Source of the DNA: Phyto melanocephala | Taxonomy: Eukaryota > Arthropoda > Insecta > Diptera > Rhinophoridae | NCBI GenBank assembly: GCA_941918925.1 | Contig: OW799234.1 | Span: 130,180,895-130,244,894 of the forward strand | Length of the DNA: 64,000 nt | Direction of reading: 5' to 3' | Shown here: positions 32,746 through 46,100 of the stretch, in pieces | Numbering within the stretch: position 1 is the stretch's first letter | Layout: each line of letters starts with the position of its first letter | Position numbers and translations under genes: made by a program | The notes under the pieces: generated by a model | What the model was told of the DNA's origin: nothing | Databases searched by the model: none | The model's input: the letters and a program-made list of their open reading frames with translations, nothing else

Positions 32746-35700
32746 TATTTGTTTATTACGCAGAAAGTTATGAAGCGATTGTACTGGATTTCAATAGCAA
32801 TTTATTTCCGGATATTTGCAGAAGATTAATACCACTTACCTATATGTAGATCTGTACAACATGTAGGGATTTCTAAAAGTTGATTTTAACACACGGACAC
32901 GGCTCAATTATGTCTTTAGTCAAAAGCTTTCAGAAAATATATGTAGGGTGAGTTCTCCTAAGTTCGGCATGCACCAATAGTCGGCATTTTTGACTTTAAA
33001 GTTAAATAAATAAGAATAACGATAATTTTATATAAAACTAAGATGAAGATTTAGTTAAAAATACACTCATTTTTCTTTATGTAATTTTTAAATTTGATTG
33101 AGATGTGTATTTCAACCTATTTTTTACCTCGTTCTGTGACTATCTCTCAACACGTGTAGTAGAGCCTGTTTTTTTTAAAAATTTGTTAGTGATAGCGCCA
33201 ACTTAAACAAGTATTTAAGCATGTAATTTTAATTAATTTTTTTACCAAAGTGGGTTTTAAAGGTAATGGTTTATTTAAATATTGCTTCAGATATGAAAAT
33301 TTTTATAAAAAATAATTTTTTGGCTTATTTTGATGGCTGCCGACATTAGGAACAATAATTTTTAAGATTTTTAATAGTCGGCATATAATGCCGACTTCAG
33401 GAAAATTGATGTTTTCGCATATTAAGCTCAAATTATAAAAAATTGTTTAATACTCACCTCTCTTTACAATAGTTATAAAGAAAATGAGTTAAAAATAAGT
33501 TTTCCTAATAGTCGGCACAATTTATATTGAGTATCTTACGGACTGCCGAGTATTGGGAATATAGAAATCTAAAGTCGGCAGCATTTTTATTTGTCTGGAT
33601 ATAGCAAAATAAAGTTATTTTTTAAGATTCATTAGAAAAGAAGGTGACAACCGAAATTATAGATAGTTTAATTCTTAAAAAAACTAGTCGCAAGTCCTCT
33701 TAAAGTTTCTGCAGAAACAGAAATCATCATTGAAAAACACGCCATGAATCTTAAATTTAGAGGAGGTTTAACGCATGCGATACAAAGACGCGAAAAATTA
33801 AGTCTTAAGTCCACTTAAAGTTTTAGCAGACTGAAAACAAGCAAATTTTTACGCGAATGATAGCGCCTTTAGTTGTCTCAATTGCGATAATTAGAAGAAT
33901 TGAAAATTATCTTAGATTAACCCGTAAATAAGTCAGTGAAAATAAAACTCAAGCTATTATATTTTCATCAAAAAATCACGAAAACGCTTTCCTACTAGAT
34001 GTTTATTGGCTAGGAGAATAATTATCCTATTGAAGGACGAAATTAAATATTAAGGAGTTATCCTTGAAAAAACTTTTATTATGTTAATTACATTTGTGAA
34101 AAGGCAATTAAGTGTAGCCGTGCCTTATATCCCTTAATTAACCGAAGATCTAAACTTAATATAAAGATTATCACCTACGATTATCAAGTCTGGTCCCAAT
34201 AGACTGAAAATTGCGAATTATTCAAAATATATATTAAAAAATAATATACATCTACCTTTTAGATATTCCACTTCTCTTCTACATAGAAACTTAAGACTTA
34301 AAAATGTTTAACCCATTGACAAGGGAACTGACTCTGTCCTTTAATCAAAACTGCAGAATGTCAAATTTTGAGTTAATAAGAAATTTGCTGAACAACTTGA
34401 GGGTCTTTTGTTTAAAATACACATTTTAATGATTTATTTAAATTTTTTTATATCTTCTAAGTTGATACGAGGTTTTTTATGAACAACTTTACCTTAAAAT
34501 TGTGATATTAGTAGTTTAAGAATTTGATCCCAATTTAGAAAATTTTCGTTTTATATCTAATCATGTTTAAGTTTTTACTTAATTTGTAGTCGTATGATGA
34601 CTATATGGAATTATGATATTATTGTATGTGAATATTTAATGATCACGAAGGCTTACTTTATGATTGTGTAACATCACATTATAATAAATTTCAAATATTT
34701 TGTTGTTTTGTGGTATCATATTATGATCATATAAAATTAAATTATAAATTTATGATTATATGGGATTATTTAATCATCATTTCCCAACATCCCAACATGA
34801 TTATTACATGATACAGTTTGTCATTCCTTTTGTAATTTCTTTAATATAAATTTTCGGCCCTATAAAGTATATATATTCTGAATCCTTATAGATACAGGAA
34901 TTGATTTAGCTAAGTCCGTTTGTCTGTATGTATGTTGATATCAAATTTTTTAAAGCCACTTATATGGTAAAAATTTATCATATATGCTTTCTAGAAATTT
35001 GCTATTGAAAATCAGTTATGTGAGCACATTACGAGCTGAAATAACAACATTTTCAAACAATTTTACCCAAATTTTGCAGTACCTATAGAACTTTTTAAAG
35101 CGTTTGTTACGTAGGTATATATAAAATATGTACCTTTGGCAACGTAAGTTGAAAATCTTGGTTTAATGAGTCAATTAATGACAAAGACATTTTTGGAAAA
35201 AATGTAAATTAAAAGTTCAGATTATTATGTACATATGTATATATGATGGTACAAACTGTGTGAAGGGTATATAAAATTCTTCACAGCCAAATATAGCGCT
35301 CTAAATTGTTTCTTTATATGTTTATTAACATATTAAACATAACAAATTTCAAATGGCTTACTTTTTGAATAAAAAAACAACTTGAATCCTTGTAAGATCC
35401 TATTCTTTTCTAAGTAAAAATGCAATGCCGACAATTGGGTCAAAAAGTGCCGAAATTAGGCAAACGGGTGCCGACTATAGGCAAAAATGGTACATCTTAG
35501 AAAAAACGTAAATTACTCAAATTAAATAAAATCATGCTTAAAAATAGTTAATTGAGTCTAAAACTATACCAATCACTTAGCAACAAAAATCCGTTGACAA
35601 CCCAATATCATGTCCGCACTCATAAGGGCATCAGTTTAAAAATGAAAAAAAAGTTAAAGTGCCGACTACTGGAGAACTCACCCTATACCAATGTACTTTA

Positions 35701-35760
35701 AGGGGTCAAAAATAAACATTTACACCCTTGGTACCTACCACAGGTAAAGGGTATAATAAT
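32746..35760. mobile_element. ATTCGGC-hairpin family copy, split by a 2.7-kb element
   Basis: The left part (about 32746-32945) and right part (35684-35760, TACC..AAGGGGTCAAAAAT..) join into sequence like other family members (CTTTCAGAAAATATATACTTTATGGGGTC). The break is at a TA, where the 32946-35683 element inserted. Confidence 0.55.
32946..35683. mobile_element. 2.74-kb non-coding TA-flanked element with TCGGCA subterminal repeats
   Basis: The inverted ends GGGTGAGTTCTCC (32946-32958) and GGAGAACTCACCC (35671-35683) are perfect, and the dinucleotide TA flanks each side. Copies of TCGGCA/TGCCGA occur many times in the outer 700 bp on the left and 300 bp on the right (for example 32964, 32980, 33341, 33376, 33392, 33512, 33545, 33586, 35426, 35469, 35660). 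No open frame longer than about 60 codons lies inside, so it is non-autonomous. TA flanks fit Tc1/mariner-like or related superfamilies. An internal ATTCGGC-family fragment is at about 34817-35307. Confidence 0.75.
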
Positions 35761-36066
35761 CATTATTTTTTAAGTTATTCGCACTGAATCAACACAAATA
35801 GTTTTAACAACCTTTTTCCAAAGTTACAACAATAACTGATCAATGCTTTAAGCATGTACATACATATTTAAATGAGTAAATATTTCGCTTGTTTTTTATA
35901 TTTTGTAAATCACATATAAAATATCGTTCTTCTTTTTTTTATAAAAAAATGATAGGGATGAGAAGATTTCAAAAAATTAATTGTAAAAGATAAAATAATT
36001 TCAGTTTAAATAATACTGTATTATTCTAAATAAGAAAAAATAGTACCTTAATTGAGCTTTATATTT

Positions 36067-36142
36067 CGTCATTCGTAAATTATTGTGTTCTATAAGTGTA
36101 GGTTTTATGTGTCACATAGAACACAATAATTTACGAACGACG
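36067..36142. repeat. 76-bp hairpin element, copy 1
   Basis: Arms at 36067-36093 and 36116-36142 pair at 26 of 27 positions (TTCGTAAATTATTGTGTTCTAT core), with a 22-base loop. A second copy in opposite orientation is at 41732-41797. Confidence 0.75.
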
Positions 36143-36485
36143 ATTTGTTGATATCTGCAATACTATTCAAACAATATATTACTATTCAAACAATATATTA
36201 AGGATTTCACTTTTTCATTTTTATTTATGTATAAACGGTACCAAAGTAAGACGAATCTGTTAATGATTTTAACATTATTTTCAAGTTAATTTCCTGTTGC
36301 ACATTTTACGCTCACAATATAGGTACAACATATTTTTATAAAAAAAACTATACGATTTGAAAGGAATTTTCTTGCAGGAATATTCTTTCCTATTAAAATT
36401 GGTTTAATATTATAGGAGTTATTAGCGTTTAAAGTTGATAAAAACATATAAGACAATCACATGTATGTATATGAAACAAAAAAAA

Positions 36486-37215
36486 AGTAAGAGCGCTATA
36501 TTCGGCCGTGCCCAATATGATAATACCCTTCACCGGCATGTACATAGGTATAAACGCCACATTGTAGCTAAGCCTAGATTTAAGATTTCATGTAATACGC
36601 TTTTTTCTCCGACGCCATCTTTGATGCTGAATTTTTACATAGTTATTTGTTTTCTACTAGTCAAGCCCTTTCATATGATACCCATAATGTTAGGGTTAAA
36701 CAATTTGTTCTGCCATGTTATTTAAGATGCCACCTTGGATTTTACACTTTTAATAGTACATTGTACTGGTCAAGCTCTTTGATTTGATACCAATATTAAG
36801 GTGCCAAAGCCATTACTACTATATTTGCATTGTAATCTACGACGCCATTTTGCACTTTTTTTCCATTACTATTAACTATATTTAAATACTCAAGCTGTTT
36901 CATTTGATTCCCATATTGGCTCACTCGGTTTTATAGTAACTGAAAAATATCGATTTCCATTTATAAATTTTAGAAAACACACCGAAGCAGTAATACTTTG
37001 GTGCTTATATCTCAGTTGTTTTTTTAAAGCGTATTGTTAGTTTTTATACATAATTGCTAAGATTACGGTTTAAAATGTGGTATCTTAAGCTTGCTCAAAA
37101 ATTATTTAGGAGTTTTAAAAAAATTAGTATACATAGTGACCAATTTGTTCAAATCGCTTTTTGGTATTTTTGTATTAATCATTTACGGCCCTAAGGGCTC
37201 AATTAATTAAATAAA
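36486..37215. mobile_element. ATTCGGC-hairpin family, long form, decayed; followed by a LINE tail
   Basis: It starts AAGTAAGAGCGCTATATTCGGCCGTGCC and contains the recurring TCAAGCCCTTTCATATGATACCC unit, as at 13891 and 54389. The end merges into a LINE-type tail (CGGCCCTAAGGGCTC..AATAAATAAATTAAAA, about 37180-37226), against which the next LINE inserted. Confidence 0.55.
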
Positions 37216-37227
37216 TAAATTAAAAAA

Positions 37228-38907
37228 AAAATTATCCAAAGTTTTTAAACATATTGTTAAGAAGCAAATACTTTATTTTGTGAATAGTAGTATTTCACCT
37301 TCACAGTACGCTTTTCGTAATGGTCATAACACCACCCTGTTATTGCTGAATTTAACTGATACTATTAGGAATAACATTAATAAGGATTTTTTTACGTTGT
37401 TGGTATCTCTTGATCTCTCAAAAGCATTTAACTCGATTAGTCATTCGCTGATGATAAGAAAATTGAGTGAATATTTCAAATTTTCTAAGTCTGCCTGCAA
37501 ACTTATTTATTCCTTCTTAACTGGTAGGTCGCAATTTGTTGATATGGGTGGTGTTCAATCTGGAGTACTGTCATTATTTTCTGGGGTTCCCCAGGGTTCT
37601 GTATTAGGTCCTCTTCTTTTTATAATGTATATTAATGATCTTTCGGATTACATTGACACCAGTGTCTGTAAGTCTTTTTTGTTTGCTGATGATATTTTCC
37701 TTTTATTTGGTACTGATCGTAGTAATGGTGATGTACTTAAATCTAATGTTGACTATAGCCTTAAGTGTTTTGAGACCTGGTCGTCTGCGAACTCGTTTTT
37801 TATTAATCCAACTAAAACGAAGGCAATGTTTTTTGGTAATACTGAGTCTCATTTTTCAGGGTTTAATATTACTGTTGGTGGGAGTCGTATAGCATTTGTT
37901 GATAATCTTAGATGTTTAGGTATATATATTGACCATCGCCTTACGTTTGAGAAACATGTTGATCAAATATTTTTTAGAATCACAGGTAATTTACGTAAAA
38001 TTTATTCTAATAATATTTACTTACCTTTTCATGTTAAATATAGATTGGCTTATGCACTCTTAATGCCGCATATTTTGTATGGCCTTGAGGTTACCTCTGG
38101 CACCTTGTCTTATGTTTTGGCTAAGTTGAATCGTATTGTGAACATAATTGTTCGATATGTTTATGGTGTGAAACGTCGGGTGCATATTTCTGACTTTGTG
38201 AAATGTTTTCTTGGATGTACTTTTAAGCATTTTGTTACATATCGTATCTTACTTCAATTTTATAGGGTTTTTAAGTATGGTCTACCTGTTCAAATTTGTT
38301 CTAAGTTTTCTTTTTCGCACTCTACTAGGAATCCCCAAATTATTATTCCTAGAATTAGGTGTAGTTGTTTTGAACGATCCTTTATTGTCAGAGTTGCTAG
38401 ATGTTGGAATTTTCTGCCGTATGATCTTCGTATTTTTTCTCATTCTAATAATTCCTTTCGCTTGAAGCTTTTGTTGTATTTATCTAATAATTGATGCTAT
38501 TTCTTCTTTCCCTTACTTTTGTTTTAAGCATTACTTCATTATGTAATTCTATCTCTACAGAGTGGAAGTCTTTAAATTTAATATCAATGATTAATTAGAT
38601 ATATTGTTAACCTTAGCAATACCCTGTTGTTGTAGCTACTTCTTGGGAATTCTTTTTTTTTTTTCCTGTTATATAGTGCGTTCTTTGTCGGCTGGGGAGC
38701 CAAAACAGAATGTAAGAATTATTTTTTTATACATAATTTTTAAGAGAAGTGAAAAATTTTTTTATGTAATTTTGTTAATATTTAATTCTTTATTTTATTT
38801 TAGTATTCAGTACATTGCTTTTGTAATATATTGTTATTGGCCTAAGGAAAGGCTTTTTATATTACTTTGAATTTAATAAATAAATAAATAAATAAATAAA
38901 TAAATGT
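37228..38907 (+). mobile_element. 5'-truncated jockey-clade LINE with an open reverse-transcriptase frame
   Basis: The body begins inside the reverse-transcriptase domain, right after an older LINE tail, and ends in a (TAAA)n-type run at about 38870-38907. The frame stays open to the stop at 38494, showing SLDLSKAFN, GVPQGSVLGPLLF and FADD. The 3' UTR carries GGCCTAAGGAAAGGCT, shared with 25680-25855. An uninterrupted frame in a truncated copy suggests a fairly recent insertion. No target duplication was established. Confidence 0.8.
37280..38494 (+). CDS. LINE reverse transcriptase, partial (truncated N-terminus)
   Basis: 404 codons are counted from a GTG; the same frame extends upstream to about 37228 (SKVFKHIVKKQ), so this is not a true start. 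The palm motifs of non-LTR reverse transcriptases are present: SLDLSKAFN at 43-51, GVPQGSVLGP at 102-111 and FADD at 135-138. The endonuclease domain and ORF1 are missing. It would copy its own RNA in the intact element; this copy cannot move by itself. Confidence 0.85.
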   Translation: MNSSISPSQYAFRNGHNTTLLLLNLTDTIRNNINKDFFTLLVSLDLSKAFNSISHSLMIRKLSEYFKFSKSACKLIYSFLTGRSQFVDMGGVQSGVLSLFSGVPQGSVLGPLLFIMYINDLSDYIDTSVCKSFLFADDIFLLFGTDRSNGDVLKSNVDYSLKCFETWSSANSFFINPTKTKAMFFGNTESHFSGFNITVGGSRIAFVDNLRCLGIYIDHRLTFEKHVDQIFFRITGNLRKIYSNNIYLPFHVKYRLAYALLMPHILYGLEVTSGTLSYVLAKLNRIVNIIVRYVYGVKRRVHISDFVKCFLGCTFKHFVTYRILLQFYRVFKYGLPVQICSKFSFSHSTRNPQIIIPRIRCSCFERSFIVRVARCWNFLPYDLRIFSHSNNSFRLKLLLYLSNN

Positions 38908-38929
38908 AATATCTTCAGAGGTATACTTA

Positions 38930-39047
38930 GGGCAGTATTCATAAAAAAATATTTTAGGTTTATTAAAGGCTTATTTGACAGAAGTTGTAGAGAAATTTGT
39001 CAAATAAGCCTTCAATAAACCTAAAATATTTTTTATGAATACGGCCC
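38930..39047. repeat. 118-bp hairpin MITE
   Basis: The arms at 38930-38980 and 38998-39047 are inverted repeats over about 50 bp with few mismatches (GTATTCATAAAAAA..GGCTTATTTGACA against its complement), with a loop of 17 bases. The whole element is one hairpin with no coding content. Confidence 0.75.
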
Positions 39048-40158
39048 AAGCTTTCAGAAAATTTATACTTTATGTGTTCGAAAATAAATATTGTAGAAAT
39101 TTCACATGGAATGTCAAAACTAACTATACCCTTACACTCAATGTGAAAGGTATAAAAAAACAAAGTAATGCGTGTTGATACAAATTGTTTTTCAAAAAGA
39201 GTGCTTTATGTGTATGGTATTAAAAACAATCTAAACAGAAAAAAGTATAACACTATAAAACCTCTATTTTAAAGATGTTTTGTTTTTTTCTGTTTTAAAT
39301 TTGATGTTCACAGTTGATTAGATTTACTTTCAAATTGAGAATTGTTTTTCCTGATCCAGCGATTTTCAGGAATAACATAAAAACTTCTTGGGAACCAGCA
39401 ATCCGGTCCGAGTTCAGCTAGTAGTCATAGATTAGAAAAAATTTATAAATGTAAAATGGGAGTTTAACTTTAAACAAATAGTATACTTATTAAGTACCTA
39501 TGTACCTATAGTTTAATATAATTTTTTTTTTTTTTTTGTAGAAGTTTGTGACCGATTATGGCATAGAGGCTAGGTTACCAAACTCTTAATAAATAAATAA
39601 AATTAATAATAATCATATAAAGTTCTTATCACTCTTTTTAGAATCGCATAAAATTTGCATCACGTCAACATTTTCATCATATTTATCTACACAAAAAAAT
39701 AAGAATCAAAACATCGAATAAACTAAAATAAGGCAATAAACAACAAATAAATTACTTAAATACATTTATAAATACTACATACATATGTATATGTAAATAT
39801 ATATGTAAGTACCCAAAATTTACAATGAAACGTCGCTTAAAACTTGTGATGATACATTTAAATAAGTACATGTACTTATGTAAGTAGCAGTTAACACACA
39901 CACACACATATATATATATATGAGCTTGAGTATGAGTACATATAAAGAGACCGTACAGAAGATAATTAAAATATAAAATAATATTTCTGCATATAAACAT
40001 TAACATACAGCTATAATTATTTGTAAATATAAAAAAATACATAATTGTGTTTTTATACAAACATACATAAAACAATTTTTTTAAAAAATATTTGCAAAGA
40101 GTGCAAAAAAAAAGCTATAATTAAAAGCTCAAAATCTACCAGTAGAAGTATATAAAAT
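39048..40158. other. FHIP upstream region
   Basis: A/T-rich, with a LINE-tail-like end near 39540-39605 (AATAAATAAATAAA) and a CA/TA microsatellite at about 39895-39921. The FHIP promoter and 5' UTR should lie in the right part. No promoter motif is clear. Confidence 0.4.
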
Positions 40159-43100
40159 ATGAGTTGGTTACGTTCAAGTCCTTTAAGACAAAGCTTAACA
40201 CGTAATCACAGCAATGGATCCAATTCAGGAAGTTCATTTTTCGCCACATCCAGTAGTTCTGGTTCAACACAACATCCAGTTTTAAAACAACGTCCCATAG
40301 ACACAGCTACCGACTGTGATCCACGTGCCTGTTATGATAGTTTTTGTAAACATTGGCAACAAGCTTACGAAATCATCCAAAGAGCCGACTGCCCTAACCG
40401 AGCACCAACACATGATGATGTTTTGGCTGTAGTTTCACATTTGGATTTTATGGTTACACTTCTCTTAGTGGAACTACATCATTGTAATAAAATTGCCTTA
40501 CCTGATTCGACAAATACGCCGCCTGCACCTTGTTTAGAATATATGTTAAGTGAAAACCTTTTAGATAAATTGTATGAATGGGGCTGTACGACAGGACGTT
40601 ATGCCAATGCTGTGCGTTTAGAACAATTAAAACTTTACGAACTATTGGTTAGTCATTGTAGGCATCAACTTCTATGTCACGAACCATTTTTGAGACCACT
40701 CTTAAAGATATTGGCTTCAAGTCAAGGTGAAATATTTCCACCCGACCTCGAAAAACGTTTGGTCATATTGTTGAACCAACTCTGTGTTGTTCTAATGCAA
40801 AACGTTCATCTATTGGATTTATTCTTTTTCTCATCTGCGCAAGAAACACAAAGTCCTAGCAAGTAAGTACAATTTTCTAGACTTTTTTTGGTGTTACTTT
40901 ATTAATTAACTCAAAATTTTTTACTTAATTGCAGCTTTATTATTTTTTCCCTTCTCATACCATATGTCCATCGTGAGGGAAGTTTGGGCCATCAGGCGAG
41001 AGATGCTCTACTACTGTGTATGGCTTTATCGCAAAAAAATTCTAATATCGGCACTTATATAGCACAATATTCGTCCATGTGTCCTTTGCTAGTCACAGGT
41101 CTTGGGGGTCTATATTCACGTCTACCTAATTCTATTGAAATCAGTTCAATTGATTGGCATCGCATAACACCTGATGATGTTACAGAAATTCCCGAATTGA
41201 CGTTATTTATGAATGCATTGGAATTTTGCAATGCGGTAGTACAGGTGGCCCATGAAATGATTAAAACTCAGTTGCTTGATTTTATGTATCAAGGATTTAT
41301 TGTGCCTGTTTTGGGTCCAGCATTATTGCAGGTATGTTTAGGGGCACCACAAAAATTACATATTCATTCACATTAAAAACACTTTTTGATGTTTTTGTTT
41401 GTTTGTTTTGTAAGTTTTTGATGAATGTGTGTCCCTACTTTTGTATGTTTGTTATAAGAAAATTGTCTTCGATTTTTATGTGGTGTTGGTTTTTTTTTTA
41501 ATTTTTAACTTTGTAATTATTTTATAGAATGTAAATCATCGAAAAGAACAATAATGTATTGTCAATGTATATTAAAATAAATATTTCCTATGTCAAAAAG
41601 ATTCTTTAATAAAAATCTACAAAAAGTTACAAAATTAGAATTGAAATAAGAAAAGTGTTTATTAATAATTTATTAATAAAAAAAACTTTTAAACGAAAAT
41701 ATTATTTTAACATGTTGTCGTTAGTAGCAAGTTCGTAAATTATTGTGTTCTATATGACATATAAAACCTATACATATAGAACACAATAATTTATGAACGA
41801 AGATGTATAAAAAAAATCGTGAAGGTATATCCTATTTCTATATGCATGTACGGATGAGCAAAAAAAAAAAAAAAAAAGAAAAAACAATTAAAGGTTCTTG
41901 AAGTTCTCATAAACTTTTCGAAAATGTAGTTTCAACACTATGATTATAATATTTTTCTAATTTACTAATTTGGATTTGAATTTGTTAAATTAAAGAACAA
42001 AAAAGTATTCCAAAAAGATATCTTTCCAATGTAATAAAAGATAGCAACATTAAAGATAAATTAAGAACTATTAGAGGGAAATTGGATAATTGTAAGAATT
42101 TTTGCAGCTGAATAAATGTTGTGTTGTTATATATGGTAAAAAAAACAAATAAGTTACTGTTCCAATCAATGCTTCAATTGAATTGAATGCATATGTCGTA
42201 TCACTTCAATTTCTATTAAATAAAAAAAATCAATTTCAAAAAATCTGTCAGCTACTGTGATTCATAATAGGTAGCTGACGTAATATTACGTACTTTATTT
42301 GTATATCCCCCTGTTCCGATTCCAAGCATTTTTGGCTCAGTTAAGGCAATAACCAAATGACCCATAGTAACTAAAGTAATAATAGTTTATTAAATATGTA
42401 GGATGGGTACAAGTCTCTCAGCTCCATGTTGATGTGTAGCAGATTTGGTACCGATAACATTAACGCTTAACAAACAGTACCAGTAAATAAACAGTCAACT
42501 TAAACTTGAACTAACGCTAGACTTAGATGTCTTGCTTAGGTTTCAAATGAACTCAAATAGAAGACACTGCGAATGATTTATACAGCTTACTAATTCTATT
42601 CTAAATTGTTTTTTATTTTGATCTGCACATGTGTGCAACATTTCATCTTATGTAACTAAAATTCCATTGCGAACATTGAGATAGTGAAAGTAAGTAAAAG
42701 ATTGTAGAACAATTGCCAAATTTTTATAAAATATGACTTAGTAAACTTACTTTATTTTTGGAAAGTATTTATATTGAGTATGCTTATTCCGCTGATTTTT
42801 GTTTTTAAGAAACTTTAAGGTGCTTCACAATTTATATACATTTTTTAATTCTTTTTCGTTAATGTTTTGTACACATATGTTTATTGACTGGCAACACGTT
42901 TAAATATTTATACACTGTGCTTTAACTGCTGGTATTTGTAAAGTTTTAATTATTGCTGCTTAACAACCTAAATTAATTTTTTGTTTAACATTCTATTATT
43001 CGTGTAAAAAAAACTAAGTTGTAAAACCACACCAATGTAAAAAAAATCGAAACAATTTTTTCTCGACATATTCACAGACATTGAAAGGCAAACATTTCCA

Positions 43101-46100
43101 GACAAATGTGGATTCACAAATTTCGGCCATGTCGTACTTGGATCTTATACTACGCTCCGTGACAGAACCAGAACTTATGAAGTTATTTGTTAAGTTTCTG
43201 TTGGATATGGAAAAATTTGATGGCGAACGTATATTGGATACTTTGGTTGAGCGTTTGACTTCTACAGATCCAAATTTGTGTATGGTAACGATGGCCTTAT
43301 TCGATACTCTATTAGGTTTGCATTGTGAGGACTTAATGTTAGAATTACTGTTGAAATATTTACTGCCGGGTAAACATGTACCCATATCTTATCGTCACAA
43401 AATTAACAAGATTGATCCTTATACAAACGCAGCTGAATTCTTTTTGGACCTGACACCCGATGTAATGAAAAGAGCTCGAGAGTTGACCAAACATAAACAT
43501 GTGGGTGATACAGCACATCATACACATCCTACAATGCCTTCGCCCACATCAACATTAAGTAAGACTATTGGAGCCAACTGGAATTATTATGGTTTGCATA
43601 CCGGCGATAGTTTGTATGCCAACTATCATGCTTATCTGTTTGAAGCTCATTTTCGTATAGTTCAATGTTTGATTGCCTGTTCAGCTTGGTCTCACGATTA
43701 TAAATATCAAAAATGCTCAAGAAAAACGGACAAGACAAATTATCAAACTTTGGAAATGGTTAAACAGTTTTTTAATGAATTCAATAGTAGTCCTTTGGTG
43801 GAACAATCTAGCAATACATTTTATGATGATAAAAAACAATTAGACAGTTTACAGTCTATAGGCGAATCAAGTGGTTATGAGTCGTTTAAATGGCGGCCAA
43901 CAGACGAGGAAGTAGCCACAGAAGTTTTACCACACTCTACAAATGTTTCCGTTAGTATGAGCGATATGGATTTAGATACTAACAGCAGTGGTAATACACA
44001 ATCCTCAGTGGCATTAAAGAATGAAACTTGGAGAATGTCAAAAAATCGTAATGATTTACATTTAACAGATTTTGATTTTTCAGAGGATTTATTTGCACAG
44101 GGGACTGTATCATTGGGTAATAATTTAACATACAGATAGAAAGTATTCACCTTTTATATTTATTGATTTTTTGTTTGTTTTAAGGTCCCTTTTTAAATGC
44201 GGTTTGTAGTAAATTGCAGACATTTACCAGTAATACTCTTTATGTAAACTTACATCTTACCGGCCTTATAACACGCTTGGCCTGGTATCCCTTACCTCTA
44301 GTACACTCCATGTTACTGCGTCCCGATATTGTTATTACTTCGGATGCTCCCTCATTTCATCAAGTTTTACGTATTCTCAAACAACAAATTGATGCAGAAC
44401 TACCAGTAGTTGAAGATTCTCTAGAAATAATTGATGTGGCTCGTTCGTACCTTATAGATCGTGAATTTCGTTTAATCAATGCCCGTAAAGCATCAGAAAA
44501 TTCTCCCCTACATGTTGCCAAAATTATGATAACACCACATTCTGCTTATGCCACCATTTCCGCCTCTTCACCCGTTCAAGTGACACCCTCATCCTCGTAT
44601 GATCCTTTTAAACGTAACGAAACCAAAAGAATGAGCATTAGCAAATCCATAAGCAGTATGTTTAGCCGCAAGCCAAGTGGTGAGTCTTTAAGTTTTCTTT
44701 TTGTATTTTTAATATTTTTTTACATTCAATATTATATAATAAAAAAGAAAAACGAATCCTTTTGAAACACTATTAATTTGGGATAAATTTAAGGTGATAT
44801 TATTTTTATTTTATTAAAATAAAAAATAACTGAAATTGAGCTTAATTCATTTCATGTTTTCATTAAAACATTTTAACCTACACTCATACATACACATTAC
44901 ATAAAATATCTAATAAGGATACCTTGTAAAAAAAATAAAATCATTTCTTCATGTTTTAATATATTTTGATTTTTGTTTCTTTATTTTTTTTTTCTTACGA
45001 TATTTTCTTAGCTACATCTGGCTTATCACAAATTTATGCATTCTTCACCGGTAAATATTTCACTTTACTTGGTATCATTTGTTCGTATGTTCTAAATTAG
45101 TATTTCTAGCTATGTTTTGTATTTTAAATATTTTATTTACAATAGTATGTATGTTTGGTGTTGTTTAATTATAATAATTTTTTTATTAATCTATATACAT
45201 ATGCATAACTTTTTAAATTAGTTAGTTATTGCCTAATAATATCCATTTAGTTGCGTATAACATAAGTTTTCTAATAGAAAACTCTTATTCTAATTTTTAG
45301 TTTAGTTTTTAGCATATATATATGTAATAAATGTTTACTTACATATATGTACATACATATCTACTTTTTGTTAAAATTATTCAGTTATTGAATTTTCAAA
45401 ACCTAAACACTATTCGGCTGCAAGAAAGAACATTTTGCTTAAAACACTTATGGAACCCTACGTTGCCACAAGCAAGTAATTGCTTGCAAGTGTGTATACG
45501 TATTACCTACCGTTGCCACATGCAAGTGCAAGTGAAAAAAACCAATACACTAACACTTTTTTACTAACACAACTACACTTTGACAACCTACGACTCAGCT
45601 TGCGAAGAAATTTTTAAGCAAGTAAAATTTTTACAGTTACGGCAAGTAAAGTGACAAGCCGAAAAACAGTGTTGTCTAATACTGAGTTTTTTGTTAACTC
45701 ACTAATATATCATACAATTGTGGTAAATAATTCAGCTAATTTTTTTAATAAATATGTATATATGTATATGAAGAATATTAAGAAAAAATATTATAAATAT
45801 CAATTTTTAATAAAAAAAAATATATTAAAAAGTTACATGTCTAAAGGTAACGTTCAATAGTGGCTATTGACAACACTTAATTACCAATTGAAGCAGCGCC
45901 ATTTGTGTTAAATTTGTTTGAAGTTTATTTGTTGACGACATTTTAAAAATGAACTTGCACTGTGCTGTGTAGCCACTCAAACAATTTTTGTGTTTTTTTT
46001 TGGCATTTCTCCTGATTTTCGTTAGTAATACGTATACACTACTTGCAAGTAAATACTTGCCTGTGGCAACGTAGGGTTACTAACGAAAATCAGGTGAAAT

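Noticed and set aside
44680..44765. Alternative FHIP C-terminus by reading through the exon 4 donor
   Set aside because: The extension is a hydrophobic A/T-composition product and a strong donor (GTGAGT) lies at 44680; the family C-terminus is encoded at 57905-58464.
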